This document shows, piece by piece, positions 23,510-30,374 of a stretch of 37,662 nucleotides of DNA; the first letter of the stretch is position 1, and the number at the start of each line of letters is the position of its first letter. Below the pieces are notes generated by a model, which made no database searches, was not told the DNA's origin, and was given only the letters and a program-made list of their open reading frames with translations. A program made the translations under genes and the position numbers. Origin of the DNA: an uncultured Peptococcaceae bacterium (GTDB lineage: Bacteria > Bacillota > Peptococcia > Peptococcales > Peptococcaceae); contig URZX01000024.1 in the NCBI GenBank assembly GCA_900552455.1, forward strand, positions 1 to 37,662, written 5' to 3'.

Positions 23510-23564
23510 AAGCAGGCGCAGCCCGCCAATAATGGTTGACCGCGCCTGCTTTTTTTCGTACACT
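23510..23564 (+). promoter_or_regulatory. Composite terminator-promoter, copy 1
   Basis: AAGCAGGCGC (23510-23519) pairs with GCGCCTGCTT (23542-23551) before a T-run, which terminates the htrA transcript. Within it TTGACC (23536-23541), then exactly 17 bases, then TACACT (23559-23564) form a promoter for the next gene. The 3' half of the stem and the T-run are the promoter spacer. Confidence 0.65.
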
Positions 23565-23599
23565 GAAGGGGAGAAACGACCACGAAGGAGGATCATTCC

Positions 23600-24184
23600 A
23601 TGATCATTTTATATGCCATTCCGGAAAACGACAGCCGCGCCGCGCGCCTGCGCGACATTATCAGCGAAGAAGGCATCGCCCATCGCTATGTCGGCACCGA
23701 CGCCGCCGGTCACACCCTCGGCGAGCTCTTCGCCGGTGACGATACGCCAAAGCCACACGCCGCCGCCGACCTGCCGGAAGACCCGGGCATCATCTTTAAC
23801 GCCGCCGACATCGACCACGATGCCGCCGCGAAATTCCTCGACAAACTCGTCGATAACGGCATCGTTTTCGGCTATCAGGTGCTCGCCGACGAGAGCATGA
23901 TGGCGCTGCCACTCGGTGACATCCTCATCGGCCACCGCGATTATCAGCAATTTCTGGCGAAACTCGCCTTCCTGCAGCAGATGATCGACGGCTGCGCAGC
24001 GCTCAAAGAAACCAGCTACGATCCGGACAAATGGAGCGCGCTGAAGATCGCCATTGCCAACGGCAACGATTTTCTCGATGCCGTCGTCAGCGACACCGAC
24101 AGCCAGTTTGATCAGATCGATCCGAAGGACATCGATGGCCTCATCGCCAACCTTCAGAACGCCATGAAACAACTCCTGGGCTGA
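23600..24184 (+). CDS. DUF3783-like protein of unknown function
   Basis: A 194-aa soluble acidic protein. The first part (about residues 1-100) begins like a small alpha/beta domain (MIILYAIPENDS...). The segment around PGIIFNAADIDHDAAAKFLDKLVDNGI resembles the DUF3783 domain, whose role is not known. The C-terminal half is helical with no signal peptide or membrane span. AAGGAGG precedes the ATG. It has its own promoter inside the htrA terminator and is followed by a near-copy of that element, so it is a single-gene unit. The domain call is from memory of the pattern and is moderate. Confidence 0.6.
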   Translation: MIILYAIPENDSRAARLRDIISEEGIAHRYVGTDAAGHTLGELFAGDDTPKPHAAADLPEDPGIIFNAADIDHDAAAKFLDKLVDNGIVFGYQVLADESMMALPLGDILIGHRDYQQFLAKLAFLQQMIDGCAALKETSYDPDKWSALKIAIANGNDFLDAVVSDTDSQFDQIDPKDIDGLIANLQNAMKQLLG

Positions 24185-24281
24185 GGGACCCGCGCGGAGT
24201 TTTCGCACGCTGAGGAGGGAACGCGGTAGTCAGAGCAGGAACGTGTAGCGCACCCTCGACGAACGACATTGAGTATTATTT

Positions 24282-24331
24282 GCCGGCGCAGTCAACTGAT
24301 GGTTGACCGCGCCGGCTTTTTTTCGTATACT
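24282..24331 (+). promoter_or_regulatory. Composite terminator-promoter, copy 2 (ahb operon promoter)
   Basis: GCCGGCGC (24282-24289) pairs with GCGCCGGC (24309-24316), followed by seven T. TTGACC (24303-24308), 17 bases, and TATACT (24326-24331) form the promoter for the heme operon, with a start near 24338. From GGTTGACC to ACTGAA this copy matches copy 1 except at two positions. Confidence 0.65.
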
Positions 24332-24341
24332 GAAAACGCAA

Positions 24342-24368
24342 AATGAACATGAAATAAAAATGTTCATT
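24342..24368. promoter_or_regulatory. Perfect 9-bp inverted repeat at the ahb operon start
   Basis: AATGAACAT (24342-24350) and ATGTTCATT (24360-24368) flank an A-rich 9-base spacer, starting about four bases after the predicted transcription start. The position suits a repressor operator; in RNA it would form a weak A/U hairpin. Confidence 0.45.
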
Positions 24369-24380
24369 CCAAGTGTCCCT

Positions 24381-24445
24381 GCCTGTAGGATGGCCGAGGG
24401 CGTTCGGTGATCGGCACTGCTGTGTGGAGAACAGCAGGCACAGGC
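24381..24445 (+). ncRNA. Candidate three-way-junction leader RNA of the ahb operon
   Basis: Three helices can form at once: P1 GCCTGT/ACAGGC (24381-24386 with 24440-24445), P2 GCCGA/TCGGC (24393-24397 with 24411-24415), and P3 CTGCTGT/ACAGCAG (24417-24423 with 24431-24437, 7-base loop). P2 and P3 are separated by one base. P2 has an alternative CCGA/TCGG pairing (24394-24397 with 24404-24407). It lies in an untranslated leader of about 160 bases before a heme-synthesis operon. I could not match it to cobalamin, Moco, THF, NiCo or other known classes. Confidence 0.4.
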
Positions 24446-24497
24446 GTATGAGATTGGAAGGTATTTATTGTCAAGGAATTTACATGAAGGAGAAAAA

Positions 24498-25691
24498 ATG
24501 CTTAGTTTAACAAAATTACTGACTGGCGATGCGTATTTCGGAGATGATCTGCGCTATACGCCGGCGAGCCGTCGCGCCCAAAATGGCGTTGCGGAAGGGC
24601 GCGGTCCGGTTGTGAGCTGGAACTGCACCCGTACCTGCAATTTGCAGTGCCGCCATTGTTATGCCAATTCTGAAAGCAAACGCTATGAAGGTGAACTGAC
24701 CACAGAGGAAGCTCTGGCATTCATTGACGATCTTGCCGCTTTTAACGTGCCAGTGATCCTCTTTACCGGTGGTGAACCACTGATGCGTGAAGACCTTTTC
24801 ACCCTTACAGCCTATGCCCGCGAAAAAGGCATTCGCGCGACCCTGTCCACCAACGGCACTCTGATCACGCCGGAGATGGCACGCACCATCAAAGACCACG
24901 GCATTGGTTATGTCGGCATTTCTATCGACGGCGACCCTGCTGTTAACGACGCCTTTCGCGGTGTGGAAGGTGCATATTCGCGCGCCCTGGCAGGTATCCG
25001 CAATTGCCGGGCTGTGGGGCAGCGTGTGGGGCTGCGCTTTACGATCAACCGCAGCAACGCCGCTTCGGTGGCGACGGTGCTGGATTTGCTCGAACACGAA
25101 GACATCGACCGAATCTGCTTCTATCATCTGGTGTATTCCGGGCGCGGTGCCGCCATTCAGGAGGAAGACCTTACCGCACAGGAAACCCGTGCCGTGGTGG
25201 ACTTGATCGTTGATCGCGTGTTGGACTTTGAGCGTCGCGGTTTGAAAAAAGAAGTGCTCCTCGTCGATAACCATGCCGATGGCCCATACCTCTATCTCAA
25301 ATACCGCGACAAAGATCCAGAACGCGCGGCGGCGATCTATCGTCTGCTGATGATGAGCGGCGGCAACCGCTCCGGCATGGCTTTTGCCAACGTGGACAAC
25401 GAAGGCAATGTGCATCCCGATCAATTCACCCAGCACCATATTCTGGGAAATGTGCGCGAACGCGCCTTTGGTGAGATCTGGAGTGACACGACGCTGCCGC
25501 TTTTGGCAGGGCTGAAAAATCGCAAACCTTTGCTGGACGCGCGCTGCCGGGCTTGCAGCTGGCTGGAAATCTGCAACGGTAATTTCCGTGCCCGCGGCGA
25601 AGCTGTGACAGGCGATTTCTGGGGATTCGACCCAGCCTGCTATCTGACAGACGAAGAACGTGCCCTGCCGGCACCAGAGGTGCAGCCATGA
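24498..25691 (+). CDS. ahbC: Fe-coproporphyrin III synthase AhbC (NirJ-type radical SAM)
   Basis: A 397-aa radical SAM enzyme that removes the two acetate side chains of 12,18-didecarboxysiroheme to give Fe-coproporphyrin III. The SAM cluster motif C-x3-C-x2-C reads CNLQCRHC (about residues 43-50), followed by the GGEP motif. The N-terminal signature (KLLTG...LRYTPASRRAQNGVAEGRGPVV) is that of NirJ1/AhbC. A C-terminal cysteine set (CRACSWLEIC, later C in DPACYL) should bind an auxiliary cluster. ATG 24498 has AAGGAG upstream; an upstream TTG is less likely. It is first in a tightly overlapping four-gene operon. NirJ of the heme d1 pathway is the main alternative; the neighbours ahbD and ahbAB favour heme b. 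Confidence 0.88.
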   Translation: MLSLTKLLTGDAYFGDDLRYTPASRRAQNGVAEGRGPVVSWNCTRTCNLQCRHCYANSESKRYEGELTTEEALAFIDDLAAFNVPVILFTGGEPLMREDLFTLTAYAREKGIRATLSTNGTLITPEMARTIKDHGIGYVGISIDGDPAVNDAFRGVEGAYSRALAGIRNCRAVGQRVGLRFTINRSNAASVATVLDLLEHEDIDRICFYHLVYSGRGAAIQEEDLTAQETRAVVDLIVDRVLDFERRGLKKEVLLVDNHADGPYLYLKYRDKDPERAAAIYRLLMMSGGNRSGMAFANVDNEGNVHPDQFTQHHILGNVRERAFGEIWSDTTLPLLAGLKNRKPLLDARCRACSWLEICNGNFRARGEAVTGDFWGFDPACYLTDEERALPAPEVQP

Positions 25692-26692
25692 AGATCGTCA
25701 GCTGGAACACCACCAACGCTTGTAATCTCTACTGCGCCCATTGTTATCGCGGCTCCGGCGAAGAAGCAGCCGGTGAGTTGACCACTGCCGAAGGTATGAC
25801 ACTCATCGAGGACATTGCCAGAGCTGGTTTTCAGATCATGATCTTTTCCGGCGGTGAACCGCTGCTGCGGCCCGATATTTTTGACCTCATCCACCATGCG
25901 CGCGAAGTGGGTCTGCGCCCTGTGCTCGGCACCAACGGCACCCTGCTCACGCTGGAGACGGCGCGCGCTCTCAAGGACGCCGGTCTGATGGCGGCCGGCA
26001 TCAGCCTCGACAGCCTTGATGCCGCTGCGCATGACCGCCTGCGCGGTCAGCAGGGCGCCTGGCAGGCTGCTGTGAACGGTATGCAACATTGCCGCGCTGT
26101 TGGGCTGCCGTTTCAGATTCACACCACCGTCATGGATTGGAACGAAGCCGAGATCACGCAGATTACAGATTTTGCCGTCGAAATTGGCGCGCGTGCGCAC
26201 CATATCTTCTTTTTGGTGCCGACTGGCCGCGGTGAAGATATTGAAGACCAGGCACTGGAGCGGCTCGCTTATGAAAATGTGCTCACGCGCATCATGAACA
26301 AAGCAAAAAACGTGCCAATCGAAGTGAAGCCAACCTGTGCCCCGCAGTTCATCCGCGTTGCCGATCAGGTCGGTCATAGGCAGCGCTTTGCCAAAGGCTG
26401 TCTTGCCGGCATCAGCTATTGCATCATTTCGCCGCGCGGCGATGTGCAGCCCTGCGCCTATCTGGATATGCCGCTGGGCAACGTGCGCGACCTGCCTTTC
26501 GACCGCATTTGGCATGAAAACGACACCTTTCAAAAACTGCGTACCGCTGAATACAGCGGCAGCTGCGGCCAGTGTAATTATCGCGCCTCCTGTGGCGGCT
26601 GCCGTGCCCGCGCAGCCTATTATCATCGCGGCGATTACATGAGCGCCGATCCACTTTGTGTGCTGAATCGAGAGGGGGAGAACGATGATTGA
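25688..26692 (+). CDS. ahbD: Heme synthase AhbD (NirJ2-like radical SAM)
   Basis: A 334-aa radical SAM enzyme that oxidatively decarboxylates the two propionates of Fe-coproporphyrin III to vinyls, giving heme b. The cluster motif CNLYCAHC is at about residues 12-19, then SGGEPLL. The C-terminal half has a SPASM-like cysteine-rich end (KGCLAG, QPCAY, CGQCNYRASCGGC, DPLC). The start overlaps the ahbC stop (ATGA), giving coupled translation. It is shorter than many AhbD proteins and also resembles the NirJ2 name used for clostridial homologues. The operon context supports AhbD. Confidence 0.85.
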   Translation: MKIVSWNTTNACNLYCAHCYRGSGEEAAGELTTAEGMTLIEDIARAGFQIMIFSGGEPLLRPDIFDLIHHAREVGLRPVLGTNGTLLTLETARALKDAGLMAAGISLDSLDAAAHDRLRGQQGAWQAAVNGMQHCRAVGLPFQIHTTVMDWNEAEITQITDFAVEIGARAHHIFFLVPTGRGEDIEDQALERLAYENVLTRIMNKAKNVPIEVKPTCAPQFIRVADQVGHRQRFAKGCLAGISYCIISPRGDVQPCAYLDMPLGNVRDLPFDRIWHENDTFQKLRTAEYSGSCGQCNYRASCGGCRARAAYYHRGDYMSADPLCVLNREGENDD

Positions 26693-27179
26693 ACTCGATC
26701 CCATCGATCGCCAGATCCTGATGATCCTGCAGCGTGGTATTGCCATTGAAAGCCGTCCCTACCAGGCCATGGCCGATGAAATCGGCGGCATCAGCGAAGA
26801 AGACGTGATTCGGCGTATCGCGCGCCTGAAAGAGACCGAGATCATCCGCCGTATGTCCGGCTTTTTCGATTCTCGCCGCCTGGGCTATCAGTCCATGCTG
26901 GTGGCCGTGAAGCCGCTGCCTGGCGCCTTTGATCAGGCCGTGCACTTCATCAACCGCTTTCCCGGCATCACCCACAACTACGAACGCAGCCACACGTACA
27001 GCATCTGGTTCACCATCATCGCCATCAACCGTCCAACACTGGATTGGATTCTCGACCGCATCGAAGATTGCGGTGCCGTGGAAAGCATGATGCGCTTTGA
27101 GATGAGCCAGCGATTTAAGATCGACGTCACCTTCGACGTTGCACAGCAAGGAGGGGGACGCCATGTCAGTCGTGCTTAG
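26685..27179 (+). CDS. ahbA: Siroheme decarboxylase subunit, AhbA-like
   Basis: A 164-aa Lrp/AsnC-like protein: an N-terminal winged helix (about residues 1-60) and a C-terminal ferredoxin-like domain. With the next gene product it would form siroheme decarboxylase, which removes CO2 from the C12 and C18 acetates of siroheme. Family features are the IDRQILMILQRG start, the RRMSGFFDSRRLGYQSMLVAVK segment and the GITHNYERSHTYSIWFTI segment, which contributes active-site His and Tyr. It overlaps ahbD by eight bases with GAGGGGGAG upstream. The alpha versus beta label rests on gene order and is tentative. A transcriptional Lrp role is unlikely in this context. Confidence 0.85.
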   Translation: MIELDPIDRQILMILQRGIAIESRPYQAMADEIGGISEEDVIRRIARLKETEIIRRMSGFFDSRRLGYQSMLVAVKPLPGAFDQAVHFINRFPGITHNYERSHTYSIWFTIIAINRPTLDWILDRIEDCGAVESMMRFEMSQRFKIDVTFDVAQQGGGRHVSRA

Positions 27180-27681
27180 CGAACAGGAAAAAGCCATTGT
27201 GCGTGCCCTGCAGCAGGATCTGCCCCTCGTGCCGGAACCTTACCGTGCCGTTGCCGACGACCTTGGCATCAGCGAAGAAGCCCTTTTGGAAGGCATCCGT
27301 GGATTGCAGGAAAAAGGCTGCCTCAAGCGCATCTCCATCGCTCTGCGTCATAAAAACGTTGGCTATAAAGTCAACGTCATGCTTGTCTGGGACATCCCTG
27401 AAGACGCCATCGCCGCCGTTGGTGCAAGCGTCAGCAGCCATCCCGCTGTCACTCATTGCTACAAACGCAATCGCCGGCCGGACTTCCCCTATAATTTTTA
27501 TACCATGGTGCACGCTCAAAGTGACGACGAATACACACGCATTCTCGATGAGCTCTGCGCCCTGGTGCGTGCCCAGTTGGGCCATGATGTGCCGCATGAA
27601 GGACTGCGCAGCCTGCGCGAACTCAAAAAGATCGGCATGAAATATTTCCTCGAAACCCCAGACGAAATGATCGAAGAATGA
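27163..27681 (+). CDS. ahbB: Siroheme decarboxylase subunit, AhbB-like
   Basis: A 172-aa paralogue of the preceding protein. The winged helix is followed by segments typical of the second subunit, LKRISIALRHKNVGYKVN and AVTHCYKRNRRPDFPYNFYTM. The latter conserved Tyr/Arg/Pro-rich motif lies at the substrate site. ATG 27163 behind AAGGAGGGGG is chosen; an upstream ATG lies inside ahbA. It overlaps ahbA by 17 bases and closes the operon before a terminator. Together ahbCDAB encode the whole route from siroheme to heme, so the cell needs only siroheme synthesis elsewhere. NirD/NirG-type heme d1 proteins are the alternative. Confidence 0.85.
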   Translation: MSVVLSEQEKAIVRALQQDLPLVPEPYRAVADDLGISEEALLEGIRGLQEKGCLKRISIALRHKNVGYKVNVMLVWDIPEDAIAAVGASVSSHPAVTHCYKRNRRPDFPYNFYTMVHAQSDDEYTRILDELCALVRAQLGHDVPHEGLRSLRELKKIGMKYFLETPDEMIEE

Positions 27682-27685
27682 TCGC

Positions 27686-27715
27686 AAAGACCGCTCCCCC
27701 GTGAGCGGTCTTTTT
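27686..27715 (+). terminator. Terminator of the ahb operon
   Basis: AAAGACCGCTC (27686-27696) pairs with GAGCGGTCTTT (27703-27713) and a T-run follows. It starts five bases after the ahbB stop. Confidence 0.88.
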
Positions 27716-28130
27716 GTGCATCAGCATTCTATCTTTGCAGCCTGAATGGAGAGGTGGTTTTGGTTCGCGAAAAATGGTAAAAATCAAATTAAAAATCGAA
27801 TTTTTTGTTAAAGGCTGCAAATACCGTTTGTTACAATCATGTACGACCATTGATGGCTCTGTAAAATGAGCAACGTTGCGTGTTGTTCTTTTGCGGAGCT
27901 GCTTTTTTATTAGTGCCTTTAAAGCGCATGGTTAAGCCGTTTTAGACGAATATAGAATGAAAATGCGTGCTTACAAATTTTGTTTGTAAGCGTTCGCATA
28001 TACATTTCTTATCTGATGGATAAATAAAAATAAGTGTCTATAATAATAGCCATAGAGAAAAACTTGTGCTGGCCAACACAATAAAACACCTTAAAACAAC
28101 AGTGATCATCAGTAGAGGAGAGATTATATC
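27716..28130. other. A+T-rich intergenic region with an inverted repeat and a -10 box
   Basis: No gene is seen. GCTTACAAA (27969-27977) and TTTGTAAGC (27983-27991) form a perfect 9-bp inverted repeat, extended outward by ATGCG/CGCAT (27963-27967, 27995-27999). TATAAT at 28039-28044 is the best -10 before the phosphodiesterase gene, but its -35 is poor, consistent with an activator such as the LysR protein encoded downstream. AGAGGAGAG lies just before the next ATG. Confidence 0.45.
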
Positions 28131-30200
28131 ATGACTAGTAGAAAACCAATGGCTCAGAAACTTCTGCTTTTAGGTCTTGATGGGATGGACCCACGTTTAA
28201 CGAGAAAATATGTTGATGAAGGTAAGATGCCAAATACTGCCGAATACATTCGTCGCGGCGCTGCCCGTCATGACCTGGTGATGCTTGGCGGCCATCCAAC
28301 GATTACTCCGCCAATGTGGACGACTCTGGCAACCGGTGCTTATTCAAACGTACATGGCATTACAGGGTTTACCCGTGTAGGCAGTGACATCGATAGAGTT
28401 TCCTACAATTTTGACAGCCGTCTCTGCAAAGCGGAGCAGTTGTGGAATGTTTTCGCTGAAGCCGGCAAGAAGACCCTCGTATGGCATTGGCCTGGCAGCG
28501 CTTGGCCACCAAGCTCTGACAGTGAAAACCTCTATGTCGTCGATGGTACCTCTCCAGGGAGCGTCGGCATGTCTGTGGCTCAGATCGAAGGCGAATATCT
28601 GGTCTCTGCAAATGTCAATCAGCCTGTGGTTACCTTTAAAAAGAAAGCCGCTTCTGAAGCCAACCCTGCCTGCGTTGTCACTGGCTTAGAGCTGGATGAC
28701 GAAGACCAGCGCGAGGACACCCTGCTTGACCGTATCGAAAGCGTGAGATCCGAAGCGGGCGCGAGCATCATTGTTATGGATGAAAACTACACCACCAGTG
28801 CGGCAACCGAAATTGGCCTTGACCATGCGTTGTCCCCAGTCAAGGATGCATCCGGCTGGGCCAATGCGCCAGAAGACGCGAAAGAATTTATTGTGCTCTT
28901 CTCTGGTGGGATGATTCGTCGTCCAGCACTCATCTTAAAGGGCGAGGATGGCAAGTACGATAAAGTCGCACTCTACAAGTCCAAGAAAGACATGGATCCA
29001 TATGTGGTTCTGACCCCTGGTGTACTTGCCCGCAGCGTACAGGATGAAGCTATTGTCAATGATAAGAAGTATCGTGTTATTCGTAACCTGAAGGTGTTGG
29101 AACTGGCAGAAGATGGCACCCAGCTTTCCATGTATATTTCCCCGGCTATGGATATCGACAATGATACCGTCTACCATCCAAAACGCATCTATAAAGACAT
29201 CTGCGAAAACGTTGGCTATCCAACGCCTACCGCTAATATTGGTTGCCAGAGCGACACCTTGATCACCGATTGCATGCTTGATTGCTGGTACTCCACTGCT
29301 GACTGGCAGGCGAAAGCACTTCACTATATGATTGAAAACGAAGACATTGAAGTTGTTTTCTCTCACTTCCATGCCATTGACCTTGAAGAACACATGTTCA
29401 TCAAGCATCTGGCTGAATTGCCAATAAACCGCAATCCAGTGTCCATGGCAGAAAAATGGATGGAAAACCTTTATAAACAGGCCGACTATTACCTCGGTAA
29501 ATTCCTCCACTTCCTTGATGAAGGCTGGACGGTTTGCATCTTCTCTGACCATGGTCAGGTTGCACCTAAGCATGGCATTCGTTTCCTCGGTGACCCAGCC
29601 GGTGTTAATCTCCGTGTTATGCAGGAACTCGGTTATACCGATGTGCTCCGCGATGAAAATGGCAACGAATTGCAGGAAATCGACTGGACCAAGACCACTG
29701 CGATTGCCAACCGTGAGTGCAACATTCATATCAATCTCAAAGGCCGCAACAAACATACGCTGCCTGATGGCACAGTGATCGATGGCCTTGTGGATCCTGA
29801 AGATAAGTATGAATTCGAAGAAAAAATCATGACCGATCTCTATGGTTACAAAGATAAAGAAACCGGCAAACGCATCGTATCGGTTGCACTGCGCAATAGA
29901 GACGCTGTACTCCTTGGTTATGGCGGCCCAGACTGCGGCGATATCGTTTACTGGATGGCAGAAGGCTATAACTTTGACCATGGCGATTGCCTCTCGACCA
30001 CCCTTGGCGAAAATAGCACCTCTGTATCCCCAATCTTTATTGCTGCCGGCCCTGGTGTTAAAGAAGGCTATGAAACCGATCGTGTCATTCGTCAGACAGA
30101 CTTTGCAGCAACAGTAGCAGCGCTTGGTGGTGTGAGAATGCCTCATCAGTGCGAAGGCGCACCAGTTTATCAGATTTTTGACGAAGAGTACGTATATTAA
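28131..30200 (+). CDS. Alkaline-phosphatase-superfamily type I phosphodiesterase
   Basis: A 689-aa protein of the PF01663 nucleotide pyrophosphatase/phosphodiesterase type. Metal and catalytic residues can be followed: Asp17 (LGLDGMDPR), a Thr nucleophile at about 59 (PTITPPMW), Asp-x3-His (DLEEH, about 417-421), the SDHG pair (about 468) and a late His (FDHGD, about 618) before AAGPGVKEG. The catalytic set looks complete. There is no signal peptide, so it should act in the cytoplasm, unlike most relatives. A segment of about 300 residues between the nucleophile and the DLEEH motif makes it longer than simple family members. It is followed by an anion permease, which suggests hydrolysis of an imported phospho- or related ester. 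The substrate is unknown; it lacks the C-x-P-x-R sulfatase motif. Confidence 0.82.
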   Translation: MTSRKPMAQKLLLLGLDGMDPRLTRKYVDEGKMPNTAEYIRRGAARHDLVMLGGHPTITPPMWTTLATGAYSNVHGITGFTRVGSDIDRVSYNFDSRLCKAEQLWNVFAEAGKKTLVWHWPGSAWPPSSDSENLYVVDGTSPGSVGMSVAQIEGEYLVSANVNQPVVTFKKKAASEANPACVVTGLELDDEDQREDTLLDRIESVRSEAGASIIVMDENYTTSAATEIGLDHALSPVKDASGWANAPEDAKEFIVLFSGGMIRRPALILKGEDGKYDKVALYKSKKDMDPYVVLTPGVLARSVQDEAIVNDKKYRVIRNLKVLELAEDGTQLSMYISPAMDIDNDTVYHPKRIYKDICENVGYPTPTANIGCQSDTLITDCMLDCWYSTADWQAKALHYMIENEDIEVVFSHFHAIDLEEHMFIKHLAELPINRNPVSMAEKWMENLYKQADYYLGKFLHFLDEGWTVCIFSDHGQVAPKHGIRFLGDPAGVNLRVMQELGYTDVLRDENGNELQEIDWTKTTAIANRECNIHINLKGRNKHTLPDGTVIDGLVDPEDKYEFEEKIMTDLYGYKDKETGKRIVSVALRNRDAVLLGYGGPDCGDIVYWMAEGYNFDHGDCLSTTLGENSTSVSPIFIAAGPGVKEGYETDRVIRQTDFAATVAALGGVRMPHQCEGAPVYQIFDEEYVY

Positions 30201-30223
30201 TGAAATAACGATATTGTAGGGAA

Positions 30224-30272
30224 GGGCTGTTACGCAAAACTAAATGAAGAGAAAAGCGTGACAGCCCTTTTT
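30224..30272 (+). terminator. Terminator after the phosphodiesterase gene
   Basis: GGGCTGT-T-ACGC (30224-30235) pairs with GCGT-G-ACAGCCC (30256-30267), with a one-base internal mismatch and a T-run to 30272. It may be partial, allowing some read-through to the permease. Confidence 0.75.
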
Positions 30273-30335
30273 ATGCGAAGAAATGGATTAAAATTTTGTA
30301 AAAAACAGAATAACAAAATCGAAGAAGGAGTAGCA

Positions 30336-30353
30336 ATGAATATTCATGATTAG
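30336..30353 (+). CDS. Five-codon upstream reading frame (MNIHD)
   Basis: A perfect ribosome site, AAGGAG (30325-30330), stands five bases before ATG 30336, which opens a frame of only five codons ending at TAG. It ends 21 bases before the permease start. It may be a leader peptide or a standby site that loads ribosomes for the permease, or it may be chance. Confidence 0.3.
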   Translation: MNIHD

Positions 30354-30374
30354 ATTTTGTTAGGGGGAAACCTT

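Noticed and set aside
21812..23596. Leftward open frame of nearly 600 codons opposite htrA
   Set aside because: Opposite frame of the protease gene, which has a full catalytic triad and PDZ domain.
24361..24450. Cobalamin or Moco riboswitch before ahbC
   Set aside because: The conserved B12-box and Moco core strings could not be found; only a generic three-way junction is supported.
27872..27881. GCAACGTTGC palindrome as a third Crp-type site
   Set aside because: The half-sites are in the reverse order with no 4-base gap, so it does not match GTTGC-N4-GCAAC.
27867..27914. 15-codon frame starting MSNVACC in the A+T-rich spacer
   Set aside because: No ribosome site and no promoter at a suitable distance.
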